Part shown: positions 1 to 7,910 of the stretch, one piece after another
Numbering within the stretch: position 1 is the first letter of the stretch
Layout: the number at the start of each line of letters is the position of its first letter
IMG/VR virus record: IMGVR_UViG_3300028197_000147
Coordinates: 1-25,113 of that record
DNA: 25,113 bases
DNA from: a virus
Strand: one strand, 5' to 3'
The notes under the pieces: model-generated
The model's database searches: none
What the model saw: only the letters and a program-made list of their open reading frames with translations
What the model was told of the DNA's origin: nothing
Made by a program: the position numbers and the translations under genes

Positions 1-672
1 TTTGTTTTTCTTACAGTATGCATCAATCATATCTGTTGCTTTAATGAAGTCTTTCTTATTCTCTTCTGAAGTGATTCTGTCTCCTTTACCACCTCTGAAT
101 TGAATGTAGAAGTCTACACATCTAGGATACTGTTTGTCACTGTAAGGTTTGAACTTCTCGGAAATGATGCCTTCATCAAGGATGTCCATTATGAAGTCTT
201 CTACATCGTCTTTATGACCAACTGCTCCAGTTGTTGATGCCCAACCTATTAAATCGTCTTCTACCTTTTTAGGTAAATCTTTGTTGTTCTTTCTGAAATC
301 ATCAATTGCTTTTCTGTGTTTTGTGATGAGTTTCTTCCAGTCTTTATCTCTTGGATACATTTTGATTACTTTTTTGTAATCTTCTTGAAATTGGAATTCT
401 TCGTTTGCATACTTCAATGCATTCTGAACTTCTTTTGATTTTAGAATCTTATCACCGTAGAACTTTTTAATTTCTTGTCTTGCAATAGTGTCTGCACCAC
501 CAAGGTCAAGTGCAACTTCTACAGCTTTCTTAACTTCGGGGTCACTGACTTTATTTCTTCTGAAGTATGTAGATACCTCTCTACCTGTAAGTTTTTGTTT
601 CCCATATGGGCCCAAAGGATTGACTTTACCATCCTTATCTAAAACTTTCTTTGCTTCATGAAATAAATTCAT
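1..672 (-). CDS. Hypothetical protein, 3' end cut by window edge
   Basis: An open frame of 224 codons starts with ATG at 672 and runs off the left edge without a stop, so only the N-terminal part is seen. It starts one base after the TAG stop of the upstream gene, with GGAGAG about 5 nt before the ATG, so it is probably translated as part of the same operon. The product is charged and lysine-rich, apparently mostly helical, without a signal peptide or membrane segment. It opens MNLFHEAKKVLDKDGKVNP and later has Trp-containing stretches (DWKKLITKH, LIGWASTTGAVGHKDD). I do not recognise a family. Its place next to other uncharacterised phage proteins suggests a virion or assembly accessory role, but nothing in the sequence proves this. 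Confidence 0.8.
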   Translation of the reverse strand, partial: MNLFHEAKKVLDKDGKVNPLGPYGKQKLTGREVSTYFRRNKVSDPEVKKAVEVALDLGGADTIARQEIKKFYGDKILKSKEVQNALKYANEEFQFQEDYKKVIKMYPRDKDWKKLITKHRKAIDDFRKNNKDLPKKVEDDLIGWASTTGAVGHKDDVEDFIMDILDEGIISEKFKPYSDKQYPRCVDFYIQFRGGKGDRITSEENKKDFIKATDMIDAYCKKNK

Positions 673-673
673 T

Positions 674-1858
674 CTACTCTCCAAATATTGCGTATGATAG
701 AATCGCATCTTGCATGATGATTTCTGCCATCTCTTCTCTAAATGCAGTATCACCATCAAACTTAAACTTAGAATGCTGTTTGTTTGTCATAACGATATTC
801 TCATCATAACCCATTACTTCTAACTTTTGTAATTGTTTTATTACTGTCTCACCTTGTTTTTTAGACTCTTTGAAACCTGCTTTAACTTCTTTTTTGATGA
901 GGTTTTGTAGTTCCTTTACTATTTTATTAAGTTTAGGTGCTTTGTATACAAATGCTTTTTCTTCACCATGTTTAGAGATTAAAGCATCAGCTTGTTTGTA
1001 GTAATCTCTACTACCTTCATTTACATTTTTTTTTTCGTCACCAAGTTTAATAAACTTTTTTGAAGGTTTTGCTTTCTCTTCTATCTGTCCTTCGAATACA
1101 GCCATAAGAATTCTTTCAAATCCTTTGTCTTCTTTGATACCAAGTTTCTTAATCTCGGATGCAATCTTCTTGTTGATGTCACCAACTTCTTTTGTGGCAG
1201 CTGGGCCTTGTGCAACTAGTCTTGCTTTTTGCATAAGAAGGTCTGAGTATTTTGCATACTTTCCAGCCTTCTCGTTAAATGTTTCTGATTCTGCGACACC
1301 GTCAATTGGTGTTGGTAAGACTTCTTCAATTCTAACTGATTCGTTTTTCGTTGGGCCGTTTACCTTACCCTTATACTTTTTAACAATCTTTTGTACATTT
1401 CTATCAGAAATAAATTTGTCTAAAGACTTTTCGTCACCGTAAAATTCTAAAGAATTTGGTTCATCAGATGCACCATCAAAACTAGTTACATGCATTTTCC
1501 TAATTTTACTAATTAGTTTATCTATAACTGTTAATTCATCTTTGGAAATTTTACCCTTTGTTTCGATATATAAACTAGCCTCATGACCTCTACGGTCTTT
1601 ATTTTTGAAGTTTTTCATATCTCGAACATCTTCGTCTATCTTTGCTTCTTTCTTCTCGTCTTTACCGTCCCAGTTCTTATCGATGTAATCATAGAATTCT
1701 TTCTCTTTGTCACCCTTAAGTTCTGCTGGAGATGTTACTCCAAACTTCTTTAGTGCAGCTTGAAAGAACTTCTTATAATCACCACTTTCCAATACAATTG
1801 CGTTAGCAGCTGCGAGTAAAGAGTCGGATAAACCATGTCCTAATCCTTCAAATTTCAT
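674..1858 (-). CDS. Hypothetical lysine/glutamate-rich phage protein, 394 aa
   Basis: The start codon ATG overlaps the stop of the upstream gene (ATGA arrangement), and AAGGAG lies about 12 nt upstream, so translational coupling is likely. The protein is soluble, very rich in Lys and Glu and mainly helical, with a short N-terminal segment (about residues 31-65: FFQAALKKFGVTSPAEL, then FYDYIDKNW) that resembles a small helical motif I associate with uncharacterised marine T4-like phage proteins. The middle (about 85-165) is a compact mixed region, and the rest looks like coiled coil. No catalytic motif is visible. An internal ESVRIEEVLPTP stretch may be a linker. The function is unknown; a head, scaffold or injected protein would fit the composition but is a guess. 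Confidence 0.8.
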   Translation of the reverse strand: MKFEGLGHGLSDSLLAAANAIVLESGDYKKFFQAALKKFGVTSPAELKGDKEKEFYDYIDKNWDGKDEKKEAKIDEDVRDMKNFKNKDRRGHEASLYIETKGKISKDELTVIDKLISKIRKMHVTSFDGASDEPNSLEFYGDEKSLDKFISDRNVQKIVKKYKGKVNGPTKNESVRIEEVLPTPIDGVAESETFNEKAGKYAKYSDLLMQKARLVAQGPAATKEVGDINKKIASEIKKLGIKEDKGFERILMAVFEGQIEEKAKPSKKFIKLGDEKKNVNEGSRDYYKQADALISKHGEEKAFVYKAPKLNKIVKELQNLIKKEVKAGFKESKKQGETVIKQLQKLEVMGYDENIVMTNKQHSKFKFDGDTAFREEMAEIIMQDAILSYAIFGE

Positions 1859-2400
1859 TGTTCTAATTCTCCTTTTTTGAAGTAGTCAAACATTTTTTCT
1901 TTACCTTCTTCATCAAGACGTAAAGACTTTGCAAGTCTACCTAACATGTTTTTTTCTGTTAATTTTTCAACTGTCTTTTCGAGAGATGTGTTCTCTTCTA
2001 TGACTTCTTCTTGAACCTCTTCCATTGCTGGAAGTTCACCCATCTTTGCAGTCATTCTTTTGAATCCTTTAGGATTTTGTTTCTGCATAGCTTGTAGAAC
2101 TTTGACATCTGTCATGTTCATAAGATTTGCAATACCATTGACTTCTTTTTTGTCCTTAGTTTTGAAAAGTTTAGAGATTTTATCTCCCATTCCCTCTTCA
2201 ACAATAAATTCTTCTATATCTTCTACTTCGGGAAGAGTGTCTTCAGTACTTAAATCTTCCTCAAGATGAGCTACTAAGGCCTCAATTTCGTCTGAAATGA
2301 TGTCTTCTGCAGTCTTTTCTAACGTGCCATCTTTACGTGGTTCCACGTAGTTACGGACTTCATCCAGTTTGTCCTTCCAATTTTCTGATTTATAACTCAT
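1855..2400 (-). CDS. Hypothetical acidic helical protein, 181 aa
   Basis: The protein is strongly acidic in its first 75 residues (runs of Glu and Asp around EEDLSTEDTLPEVEDIEEF) and more basic and helical afterwards (GDKISKLFKTKDKKEV, then a Met/Lys-rich stretch). It lacks a signal peptide, membrane segments or recognisable catalytic residues. No Shine-Dalgarno sequence precedes the ATG at 2400. Instead a late-promoter-like octamer CATAAATA sits exactly 5 nt upstream, so the transcript may begin at the start codon. The end overlaps the start of the next gene by 4 nt, marking the first gene of a three-gene unit running to the window edge. The function is unknown. Confidence 0.8.
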   Translation of the reverse strand: MSYKSENWKDKLDEVRNYVEPRKDGTLEKTAEDIISDEIEALVAHLEEDLSTEDTLPEVEDIEEFIVEEGMGDKISKLFKTKDKKEVNGIANLMNMTDVKVLQAMQKQNPKGFKRMTAKMGELPAMEEVQEEVIEENTSLEKTVEKLTEKNMLGRLAKSLRLDEEGKEKMFDYFKKGELEQ

Positions 2401-2405
2401 AGTCT

Positions 2406-2413
2406 TATTTATG
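2406..2413 (-). promoter_or_regulatory. Late-promoter-like octamer CATAAATA
   Basis: CATAAATA on the minus strand, 7 of 8 matches to the T4 late consensus, ends 5 nt before the ATG at 2400. In T4 the octamer spans -13 to -6, so the predicted transcription start is the A of the start codon. Confidence 0.5.
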
Positions 2414-2708
2414 TAATTCGTATCCTAACAACAAGATTTCCTTGTCCTTTTATCAACCTGTGGTAGGTCATTTTAGGAATATAATACTCTTCTCCTTGAT
2501 TTAATAATATAGGTAACTCGTCATCATGTTGTAATGACCAGTTACTACCACTTAATACGCTAACCTGTCGAGACTCTTTGTCTCTATGCCAGACCAGTTC
2601 TTCTTCCAATACACTGTCCTCGAACTCTCTTATAACGTAAGGTACACCTGTACCATGTTGTTCCTCTACCCTTTCGGTATAAGGTTTAGTCGTCAAGTCC
2701 TTTAACAT
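2409..2708 (-). CDS. Cupin-like small protein, 99 aa
   Basis: I chose the ATG at 2708 (MLKDLTTKPYTERV), which overlaps the end of the upstream gene by 23 nt. An upstream in-frame TTG at 2744 would force a 59-nt overlap and adds a low-complexity leader. The body is a chain of short beta strands. A VWHRDKESRQVSVLSG stretch, then YYIPKMTYHRLIKG and a final VVRIRI strand, resembles the two-histidine beta-barrel pattern of small cupins, where a His near each motif can bind metal. The family call is based on pattern only and the classical GxHxH motif is incomplete, so enzymatic activity is uncertain. It could instead be a small structural barrel. Confidence 0.6.
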   Translation of the reverse strand: MLKDLTTKPYTERVEEQHGTGVPYVIREFEDSVLEEELVWHRDKESRQVSVLSGSNWSLQHDDELPILLNQGEEYYIPKMTYHRLIKGQGNLVVRIRIT

Positions 2709-2946
2709 AGTTGTTTGACTTTTGTTTGTAACCATAGTACCCAATATCGTTCGGTTCTAAGTCGAACATTCCTTCGACGAAGTTCTCTGCTAAATTCTCT
2801 GCATACGATTCAGAATGGTCATAGACCGCTCTGCGTCCTTTCTTACCTGTACCTAATTCTTTGAGGTCAACTTCAAATCCTTTTGAAGTTTTATAGACCT
2901 TTGCTTCTCTTGCATCTTTCACGTATGTGTGATATAATTCTTTCAT
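2686..2946 (-). CDS. Hypothetical protein, 86 aa
   Basis: A short acidic and aromatic-rich protein that opens MKELYHTYVKDAREAKVY and has no membrane segment. Several Tyr residues and an FDLEPNDIGYYGYK stretch stand near the C-terminus. It overlaps the following cupin-like gene by 23 nt, which suggests the two are expressed together. Upstream, a TCTAAATA late-promoter-like octamer lies just after the previous stop codon, about 19 nt from the ATG. I recognise no domain. The function is unknown. Confidence 0.7.
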   Translation of the reverse strand: MKELYHTYVKDAREAKVYKTSKGFEVDLKELGTGKKGRRAVYDHSESYAENLAENFVEGMFDLEPNDIGYYGYKQKSNNYVKGLDD

Positions 2947-2965
2947 AATGTATAACCTACACCTA

Positions 2966-2973
2966 TATTTAGA
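2966..2973 (-). promoter_or_regulatory. Late-promoter-like octamer TCTAAATA
   Basis: On the minus strand this reads TCTAAATA, one mismatch from the T4 late consensus TATAAATA. It lies directly after the TAG stop of the upstream gene and 19 nt before the ATG at 2946. This is a sequence match only. Confidence 0.4.
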
Positions 2974-3507
2974 CTACCAAAAAAAATCTCCCCCACCACT
3001 CAAACCTAATTGTTTTGCGTAGTATGGTAATCGACATGCCCAATAGCCTGCCGTAGTCTTGTCGTTCTTAGTAGAACACTGGTGTCTTGCAACAAAGCTC
3101 TTTCTTGCTTTGTCATTTTTTAACTTTACTTTTAACCCTGTAGTATCACCCCAAGATATCTTCTTAATCTTGTCACCGTCCTTTACATAGACATAGTATT
3201 TCTTACTACCACCGACTTTGGGTTTATTGAGTTCGGGTTCCTTTTCTTCTTCTTCTATAATCATAGGACAATCTAGAGGAACCATGTTACCCTCATAGAC
3301 CTCAAACTCACCTAAGTCTGTCTCTAGGATTTGTTTATCAACCTCTGTAAGTACGTATCTATCCTCACTTAATCTCTTCCTTGCCTCTTTGATGACTTCA
3401 AAATACATCATAGAACCCAATCTAAAAGGATTGTCGGTTATATTAGTGTTAGTCTCTTGTAGACTATCAACTGTCTCGTGTATAGCCAGTTCGTGAAAGG
3501 TCTTCAT
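2974..3507 (-). CDS. Phage protein with C-terminal basic His/Cys/Trp-rich domain, 177 aa
   Basis: The N-terminal two thirds are acidic and helical (opening MKTFHELAIHETVDSLQET). From about residue 103 the character changes to a compact basic domain: a KYYVYVKDGDKIKKISWGD strand pair, then KARKSFVARHQC and GYWACRLPYYAKQLG, ending GGGDFFW. The ARH-x-C and YWACR elements resemble a small domain I recall from several uncharacterised marine T4-like phage proteins, where it occurs on unrelated partners. The paired Cys and His could bind zinc or nucleic acid, which is inference. The start codon at 3507 overlaps the previous stop by one base. The role is unknown, possibly structural or DNA-binding. 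Confidence 0.75.
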   Translation of the reverse strand: MKTFHELAIHETVDSLQETNTNITDNPFRLGSMMYFEVIKEARKRLSEDRYVLTEVDKQILETDLGEFEVYEGNMVPLDCPMIIEEEEKEPELNKPKVGGSKKYYVYVKDGDKIKKISWGDTTGLKVKLKNDKARKSFVARHQCSTKNDKTTAGYWACRLPYYAKQLGLSGGGDFFW

Positions 3508-4001
3508 TAGTCAAGCTTTCCGCTCTCAATAGCATCAACATATTCGTCTAAAGCTCTTCTAGCGTCTACAATACCATCATTGCATTTTCTCAGATAGAGG
3601 GATTTACCATTTTGTAATTTGTTCATACTTTTGTATGCACTCTCTAGCATTTTATCAAGTTTCTTAACATCTCTTAATTCGGGGTTAGGTCTAAATGCTT
3701 CTTGTATTTCTTCACCTATAGGGACACAGTTTGGTACTTGTTTACCATTTTTTGTTTTGAATCCTTTCTGAACGTAACCATCCCAACATGCTTCTTCTAG
3801 TTTCTCTTCATTGTAAGGGAATCCTTTTAATGGATTAGGGTACTTAGTAGAGAAGTGTTTCTTTTGTCTCTCTTCATTGACAACCTTGACCTGTGATAGA
3901 TATTCCTCTACCTGTTGGCCTGGAGTATCTTCTTGATATGCCTTTTTGGTTTCGTCTGTTCCAACTTCATGGACTCCGTTATCATGTTTGTTCCCACTCA
4001 T
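3507..4001 (-). CDS. Hypothetical phage protein with WDGY...PNCVP motif, 164 aa
   Basis: Three parts are visible. A hydrophilic N-terminus (MSGNKHDNGVHEVGTDE) is followed at about residues 67-97 by a short motif CWDGYVQKGFKTKNGKQVP then NCVPIGEE. A helical C-terminus (about 100-164) is rich in Lys, Leu and Asp. The Cys-Trp-x-Gly-Tyr ... Pro-Asn-Cys-Val-Pro element resembles a small module I recall from many marine phage proteins of unknown function; its two Cys are about 25 residues apart. The gene is sandwiched by 1-nt and 4-nt overlaps between two other proteins carrying such modules, so it belongs to a tight three-gene unit. The function is unknown. Confidence 0.75.
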   Translation of the reverse strand: MSGNKHDNGVHEVGTDETKKAYQEDTPGQQVEEYLSQVKVVNEERQKKHFSTKYPNPLKGFPYNEEKLEEACWDGYVQKGFKTKNGKQVPNCVPIGEEIQEAFRPNPELRDVKKLDKMLESAYKSMNKLQNGKSLYLRKCNDGIVDARRALDEYVDAIESGKLD

Positions 4002-4948
4002 TTTATTCCCCTTACCTTTAAAATAGTTTTATAACTTTCTGATTTCGTTTCTGCTTTCTTTCTGTCTGCATCACGTTTTGATTGAATTTGTTTGTCTGCA
4101 GTCTCTTTCTCTTTCTGACCATCGACTCTTTCTGTTTCTCTTTCGTGTCTTTTAGTCAATGCTTCGAGTTCGTCCTCTTGTCTTAGTTTAAGACGTTCGA
4201 GTTCACCTGCTTGTTTTGCTTTTAACTCCGCTGCATCTACGGCTGCATCTTCTAATAAATCACCCTCTAGATTGTCACCGAATTTAAGAAATAGTTTACC
4301 TTTCTCTTGTTTCTTATTGGTAACTTTATGTTTAACCATTGCACCGATTGTATTGATAAGGCCAATACCTTTTTCGGGATTCTTTGTAAACTCATCTTCC
4401 ATTTTTTGACCAACTTTTTTCAAAATTAGAGCAATGATGTCTTGAGCACTAGTAACTAATTTACCTTCTTGGACTGATTCAGATGCACCAGCTTTCTTTG
4501 CAAGGTCTTTGTCTGCACCACCCCATGTTCCTTTACCTTTGGTGATGAATGAATTTACTCTTGCATGTCCCCACTGCTCTGGAGTAGTGCCTGGCCTATG
4601 ACCAGTCTTCCATGCAGCCACACCTCTGTTATAAACCTGTTGTAGAATACCTTTTGATATCCCCGATTTATCAGCTTTCTTTGCAAGTGACTTACCAGCA
4701 TCTTCGTACATATCTTTGTACTTTTTAGTATGTTTGGAAGGTTTAGTATCTGCATCATGGTCGCCAGGTGCAGGGCCGTCTTTTTTCTGTGCAAAATGAG
4801 CTGCACGTTTTTGTTTGGTAGACTTAGACATTTCGTCACCATCAGCATCCTTTGCGTAATACTTGGATGGTTGAGTACCTTTACGGTCTTCAATGTCTTT
4901 GTCTTGTTTGACCTTTCTTTCGTTAAGTATAGATTCTAATATGTCCAT
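3998..4948 (-). CDS. DUF5824-like phage protein with coiled-coil tail, 316 aa
   Basis: After a hydrophilic, basic N-terminus (STKQKRAAHFAQKK at about 42-55) there is a conserved-looking core at about residues 94-150: KSGISKGILQQVYNRG, AAWKTGHRPGTTPEQWGHAR and VNSFITKGKGTWGGADKDL. This GHRPG/QWxxARVNSF pattern matches my memory of the DUF5824 family of marine phages. The C-terminal part (about 240-300) is a long charged coiled coil with repeated EL-KRHERE-like heptads. There are no membrane segments. A GATAAATA octamer lies exactly 5 nt before the ATG and no Shine-Dalgarno is seen. The function is unknown; the domain is often found in structural-region genes, so a virion-associated role is possible. 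Confidence 0.75.
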   Translation of the reverse strand: MDILESILNERKVKQDKDIEDRKGTQPSKYYAKDADGDEMSKSTKQKRAAHFAQKKDGPAPGDHDADTKPSKHTKKYKDMYEDAGKSLAKKADKSGISKGILQQVYNRGVAAWKTGHRPGTTPEQWGHARVNSFITKGKGTWGGADKDLAKKAGASESVQEGKLVTSAQDIIALILKKVGQKMEDEFTKNPEKGIGLINTIGAMVKHKVTNKKQEKGKLFLKFGDNLEGDLLEDAAVDAAELKAKQAGELERLKLRQEDELEALTKRHERETERVDGQKEKETADKQIQSKRDADRKKAETKSESYKTILKVRGIK

Positions 4949-4953
4949 AATAC

Positions 4954-4961
4954 TATTTATC
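4954..4961 (-). promoter_or_regulatory. Late-promoter-like octamer GATAAATA
   Basis: GATAAATA, 7 of 8 matches to the late consensus, is placed 5 nt before the ATG at 4948. The TAA stop of the upstream gene is embedded in the octamer, so it serves both as stop codon and as candidate promoter. No Shine-Dalgarno precedes the ATG. Confidence 0.5.
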
Positions 4962-6240
4962 GTTTTTTAGCATCCAGTTCTGCTTGTTTCCATGCAAGTG
5001 CTTTCTTATTACTTGGGAATGCACCAGTCCAACCAAGTAATTTTGTGTACATCTTAGTTGCAGCTTTATCTAGTTCCTTTAATCCTTCATCGTTTGTGAC
5101 TTCTATATAATCTCTACTAAAGATTTTTTTCAGTGCAGCTGCATTCTTTCTAGATTTTTCCCAATCTGATTTTACTATCTCAGCTGGTAATTTTCTAGGT
5201 CTTGATGCATTTCTCTTTTGTGCATTGTCTAGTGATGCACTTACGTATATCATTTTAGATTCATATCCTAATGCATCTAATGACTTCTTATATTTCTGTA
5301 CTTTAGCAATGTTTGCACTAGTAGTATCAAATATCATTCCAAGTCTACCACCAATATAGTTGTTCATATTCTTTGTAGTGATACTCTTTGCTTTTGCACG
5401 AATAGGGTCAACTTTATCAAAGTCTGCACCACGTAAATCAAGTGACATTCCTGCCTTTTTTAATCCATTTTCAAAAGCTGCATCGGTGTTTACCATCTTC
5501 AGTCCTAATGCCTTTAGTGATAACTTTTGTACCACTGTTGACTTACCACTGCCTGGGCCACCCGAGAAAAACACTGCTTTGAATGTTCCTTGGTCATAGA
5601 CTCCTTCAGTAATTAAATCTTCAATCATATAGTCGGGTAAAGATGACTCAACAATTCCCATCCCTCTACGGATGTCTTTGTATAGTTGTTCAATATCTTT
5701 TTTATTCCTAGTCGGAACACCTTGTGCAAATGCTTTAAAATCACCGACTTCTGCAAGAGCTCTTAATTTAGATGCACTCATTCCACTTAGGTCATCTGCA
5801 TCGGGGTCTCTCTCCCCTGCTGATACAATTTGTATATCATCAAATTTATAGTAGCCGTGCCTTGCTTTAACTCCGTTGTACTTCTTCAGTAACATTTCAA
5901 ATTCTTTAATTCTGTCTGAACCAACTACCATCTTAACACGTTTGAAATTTTGTTTATGTAATTCATTTGCAATCTCAAATACAGTACGTGCTTGTACATC
6001 TGCAACTATCTTACCAAAGAATTTCTTAAGATATTTTACTTTGAGTTTATGGTCTAATGGATTTTTCTTTTTGTCGTTTGAATGAGATGAGAAAAGCATT
6101 GGTTGATAACCACCGCTGGTTTCTTTTTTAAGCTTGTCTACTAATTTTGCATGACCTGTTGTGGGTGGGTTGAATCTACCGAATGTAAATACAACACCCT
6201 TGTCTTTTGCTTCTGTTAAAAATTTACCGAATTCTTTCAT
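4957..6240 (-). CDS. Fused cytidylyltransferase-like / P-loop polynucleotide-kinase-like protein, 427 aa
   Basis: Two domains are visible. Residues about 15-180 look like a HIGH-superfamily nucleotidylyltransferase: TFGRFNPPTTGH at 19-30 supplies the HxGH-like site (TTGH), and SGMSASKLRAL at 152-162 matches the ISxTxxR signature. Residues about 220-400 are a P-loop kinase with Walker A GGPGSGKST at 227-235, an NTDAAFE segment and an arginine-rich lid (NASRPRK). The architecture recalls NadR (NMN adenylyltransferase plus ribosylnicotinamide kinase), but the second half is closer in look to T4 Pnk and zeta-toxin kinases. The start shares bases with the stop of the upstream ligase-like gene, implying coupled expression and a joint role, possibly nucleic-acid end healing. 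The substrate is not determinable here. Confidence 0.75.
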   Translation of the reverse strand: MKEFGKFLTEAKDKGVVFTFGRFNPPTTGHAKLVDKLKKETSGGYQPMLFSSHSNDKKKNPLDHKLKVKYLKKFFGKIVADVQARTVFEIANELHKQNFKRVKMVVGSDRIKEFEMLLKKYNGVKARHGYYKFDDIQIVSAGERDPDADDLSGMSASKLRALAEVGDFKAFAQGVPTRNKKDIEQLYKDIRRGMGIVESSLPDYMIEDLITEGVYDQGTFKAVFFSGGPGSGKSTVVQKLSLKALGLKMVNTDAAFENGLKKAGMSLDLRGADFDKVDPIRAKAKSITTKNMNNYIGGRLGMIFDTTSANIAKVQKYKKSLDALGYESKMIYVSASLDNAQKRNASRPRKLPAEIVKSDWEKSRKNAAALKKIFSRDYIEVTNDEGLKELDKAATKMYTKLLGWTGAFPSNKKALAWKQAELDAKKR

Positions 6241-7442
6241 TACTTATCCCAATTTTTGATTGCAGTGAAGTTGTTAAATGCAAATTCCATACGGTCTACA
6301 AGTTTAACAGCTTTACCTGTTCTGTCGATTGCAACGTAACCTTCGGGGTTAACTGCTTCGAATCCGTTTGCAGTCTTTTTGAATGTTCCGATACTCTTTA
6401 CTCTATTTAGGGCAACAATAATAATCTGTTTTGCAACTACCAAGTGACCCATGAAACTAGTGAGATTAGTAATAAACTTTTTAAGACCTCTAAGTTCTCT
6501 TGAAAGGTCTTCACCAATCTCTGTTTTAATTAATTTGTGTTTCTCTGTTTTAACACCACCAACAACTTTATCTTTCCAATATCCTTCAAAGTGTTTAATG
6601 TAACCATCGAATGATGGATTGAACTTACCTTGTCTGATTAATGAGTTGCAGTAAGTCTTATAGGATGCACCAGCACCTTTCTTTGTGATAGTCATCTGTA
6701 TGTCTTGGAACTTCTGTAGGTCTTTCTTAGTGATACCGTGGAATGCTTTACCTGTTGCAGTCAACTCTTGTGTTAGTTTGAGTGTCTCCTTTGAAGTCAT
6801 TGAACTATTACCACTGACATCTTTGTATGATGCATCATCTATCCATACATCACTACTAGAACCTAACTTAGATATGTTTGCACCAAATGATGCACCCAAT
6901 CCTTCTATAGTACTACCCTCGTATGTGGTATGGAATACAATACCCATCTTAGAACCAGCTATAACTTTACCAAGGTTTGAGGTTTCGTCAACTGCATATA
7001 AGATTGTGTTTGGTTGAAATGTTATGAATGATTTACCATCTATCTTTTGTGTTTTCTTATCGTTTGTATACATCAAGTCACCTTGCATGACATTTGACCA
7101 AGATAGTTTAGATAGATATTTGAATGATGTTAAGAATTTCTCTTTGAGTTGTCCACTTAGTTCTTCTGCATTTTTTATATCATGTTCAGAAGTATAGAAC
7201 AATGGTGTCTTATTGAATAATGATTTCTTTGCAACAAAAAATTGATTTGTTTCGGGATGTCTTCCACAAAAGATTGCAGGAGCTCCATCCCATTTAACAG
7301 TCATGTTTACAGAACTAGAAGAATTGCCCTTCATCATGTCTCTTAAACCTTGAAGAAAGTTAATTGCACCACGACCACCATCAATTCCTTGATTGATGAT
7401 TTCGTCTTCTAGATGTTCTAAATGTAAGTTTTTTGCACTCAT
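6240..7442 (-). CDS. Nucleotidyltransferase/ligase-like protein with KWDG motif (DUF6267-like), 400 aa
   Basis: The covalent nucleotidyltransferase (DNA/RNA ligase, capping enzyme) superfamily uses motif I KxDG, whose Lys accepts AMP. Here TVKWDGAPAIFCG places K50-W-D-G53 in a beta-strand context. GDLMY at 121-125 resembles motif III and MGIVFHTTYEG at 166-176 could be IIIa. Near the C-terminus NPEGYVAI (365-372), followed after a few residues by KAVKLVDRMEF (377-387), is like motifs IV and V of T4 RNA ligases. A second candidate IV/V pair is DGYIKHFE (279-286) with KHKLIK (301-306). The protein resembles the cyanophage family I recall as DUF6267. The long III-IV spacing is unusual and activity is unproven. 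It is coupled to the downstream kinase-like gene. No Shine-Dalgarno is seen. Confidence 0.7.
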   Translation of the reverse strand: MSAKNLHLEHLEDEIINQGIDGGRGAINFLQGLRDMMKGNSSSSVNMTVKWDGAPAIFCGRHPETNQFFVAKKSLFNKTPLFYTSEHDIKNAEELSGQLKEKFLTSFKYLSKLSWSNVMQGDLMYTNDKKTQKIDGKSFITFQPNTILYAVDETSNLGKVIAGSKMGIVFHTTYEGSTIEGLGASFGANISKLGSSSDVWIDDASYKDVSGNSSMTSKETLKLTQELTATGKAFHGITKKDLQKFQDIQMTITKKGAGASYKTYCNSLIRQGKFNPSFDGYIKHFEGYWKDKVVGGVKTEKHKLIKTEIGEDLSRELRGLKKFITNLTSFMGHLVVAKQIIIVALNRVKSIGTFKKTANGFEAVNPEGYVAIDRTGKAVKLVDRMEFAFNNFTAIKNWDK

Positions 7443-7454
7443 AGTAGGTATTAT

Positions 7455-7469
7455 ACACCAAAATGGTGT
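7455..7469 (-). promoter_or_regulatory. Leader hairpin before ligase-like gene
   Basis: ACACCA and TGGTGT form a perfect 6-bp inverted repeat around a 3-nt loop, between a late-promoter-like octamer (7480-7487) and the ATG at 7442. No T-run follows on the minus strand, so a leader structure is more likely than a terminator. Confidence 0.4.
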
Positions 7470-7479
7470 CCTTGTCTAC

Positions 7480-7487
7480 TATTTATG
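7480..7487 (-). promoter_or_regulatory. Late-promoter-like octamer CATAAATA
   Basis: CATAAATA, 7 of 8 matches to the T4 late consensus, lies between the stop of the 129-aa gene and the ligase-like gene. It would give a leader of about 32 nt containing the hairpin at 7455-7469. Confidence 0.5.
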
Positions 7488-7493
7488 CATTTT

Positions 7494-7883
7494 TTAGCTG
7501 TCTGCTATAGTTGTGTCACCTGCGTCGATTCTTGCTTGGATGTTAGCCATGTCTGCTGTATACGAATCTATTGAACCTTGAATGGTTGATACGAGTTCTG
7601 AATTATATTGGAAGTCATTTGATGGAGAAGAGTTATCTGTTGATTGCATTTCTGCATACATGTCTACAAACTGTTGGTCTAAATCGTTTTCGTTTACACC
7701 CTGTGCATTATGCCAAATTAAGAAGGCCTTTCTACCAGCTCCATTCCACTCTGCTGGAGTTGTATCTGATTTAGATTCACCTACAAAATAAGTCTTATCG
7801 ACTCCATTATGCCAATCTAATTGATTTAGTAATTTGTTTTTAGCTGCAGTTTGAACTGCAAGTAGGTCTGTAAGTTCTGACAT
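7494..7883 (-). CDS. Hypothetical protein, 129 aa
   Basis: The start ATG at 7883 is preceded by CGGAG about 7 nt upstream, a clear ribosome binding site. The protein has a helical N-terminus (MSELTDLLAVQTAAKNKLL), a Trp-containing middle (TPAEWNGAGRKAFLIWHNAQG) and a Ser/Asp-rich C-terminal half with a likely helical pair ending DAGDTTIADS. The composition is more neutral than the Lys-rich proteins further left, and it may be a tail or fibre accessory, but no family is recognised. A CATAAATA octamer lies upstream. Confidence 0.7.
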   Translation of the reverse strand: MSELTDLLAVQTAAKNKLLNQLDWHNGVDKTYFVGESKSDTTPAEWNGAGRKAFLIWHNAQGVNENDLDQQFVDMYAEMQSTDNSSPSNDFQYNSELVSTIQGSIDSYTADMANIQARIDAGDTTIADS

Positions 7884-7910
7884 GTATAACTCCGTATGTG
7901 TTTACGTAAT

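Noticed and set aside
2709-2744. Longer TTG start of the cupin-like gene
   Set aside because: It adds a non-conserved-looking leader with greater overlap; the ATG at 2708 is simpler.
4957-6240. Confident NadR annotation for the fused protein
   Set aside because: Motifs for both domains exist, but the kinase half is not clearly ribosylnicotinamide-kinase-like and the neighbour is ligase-like.
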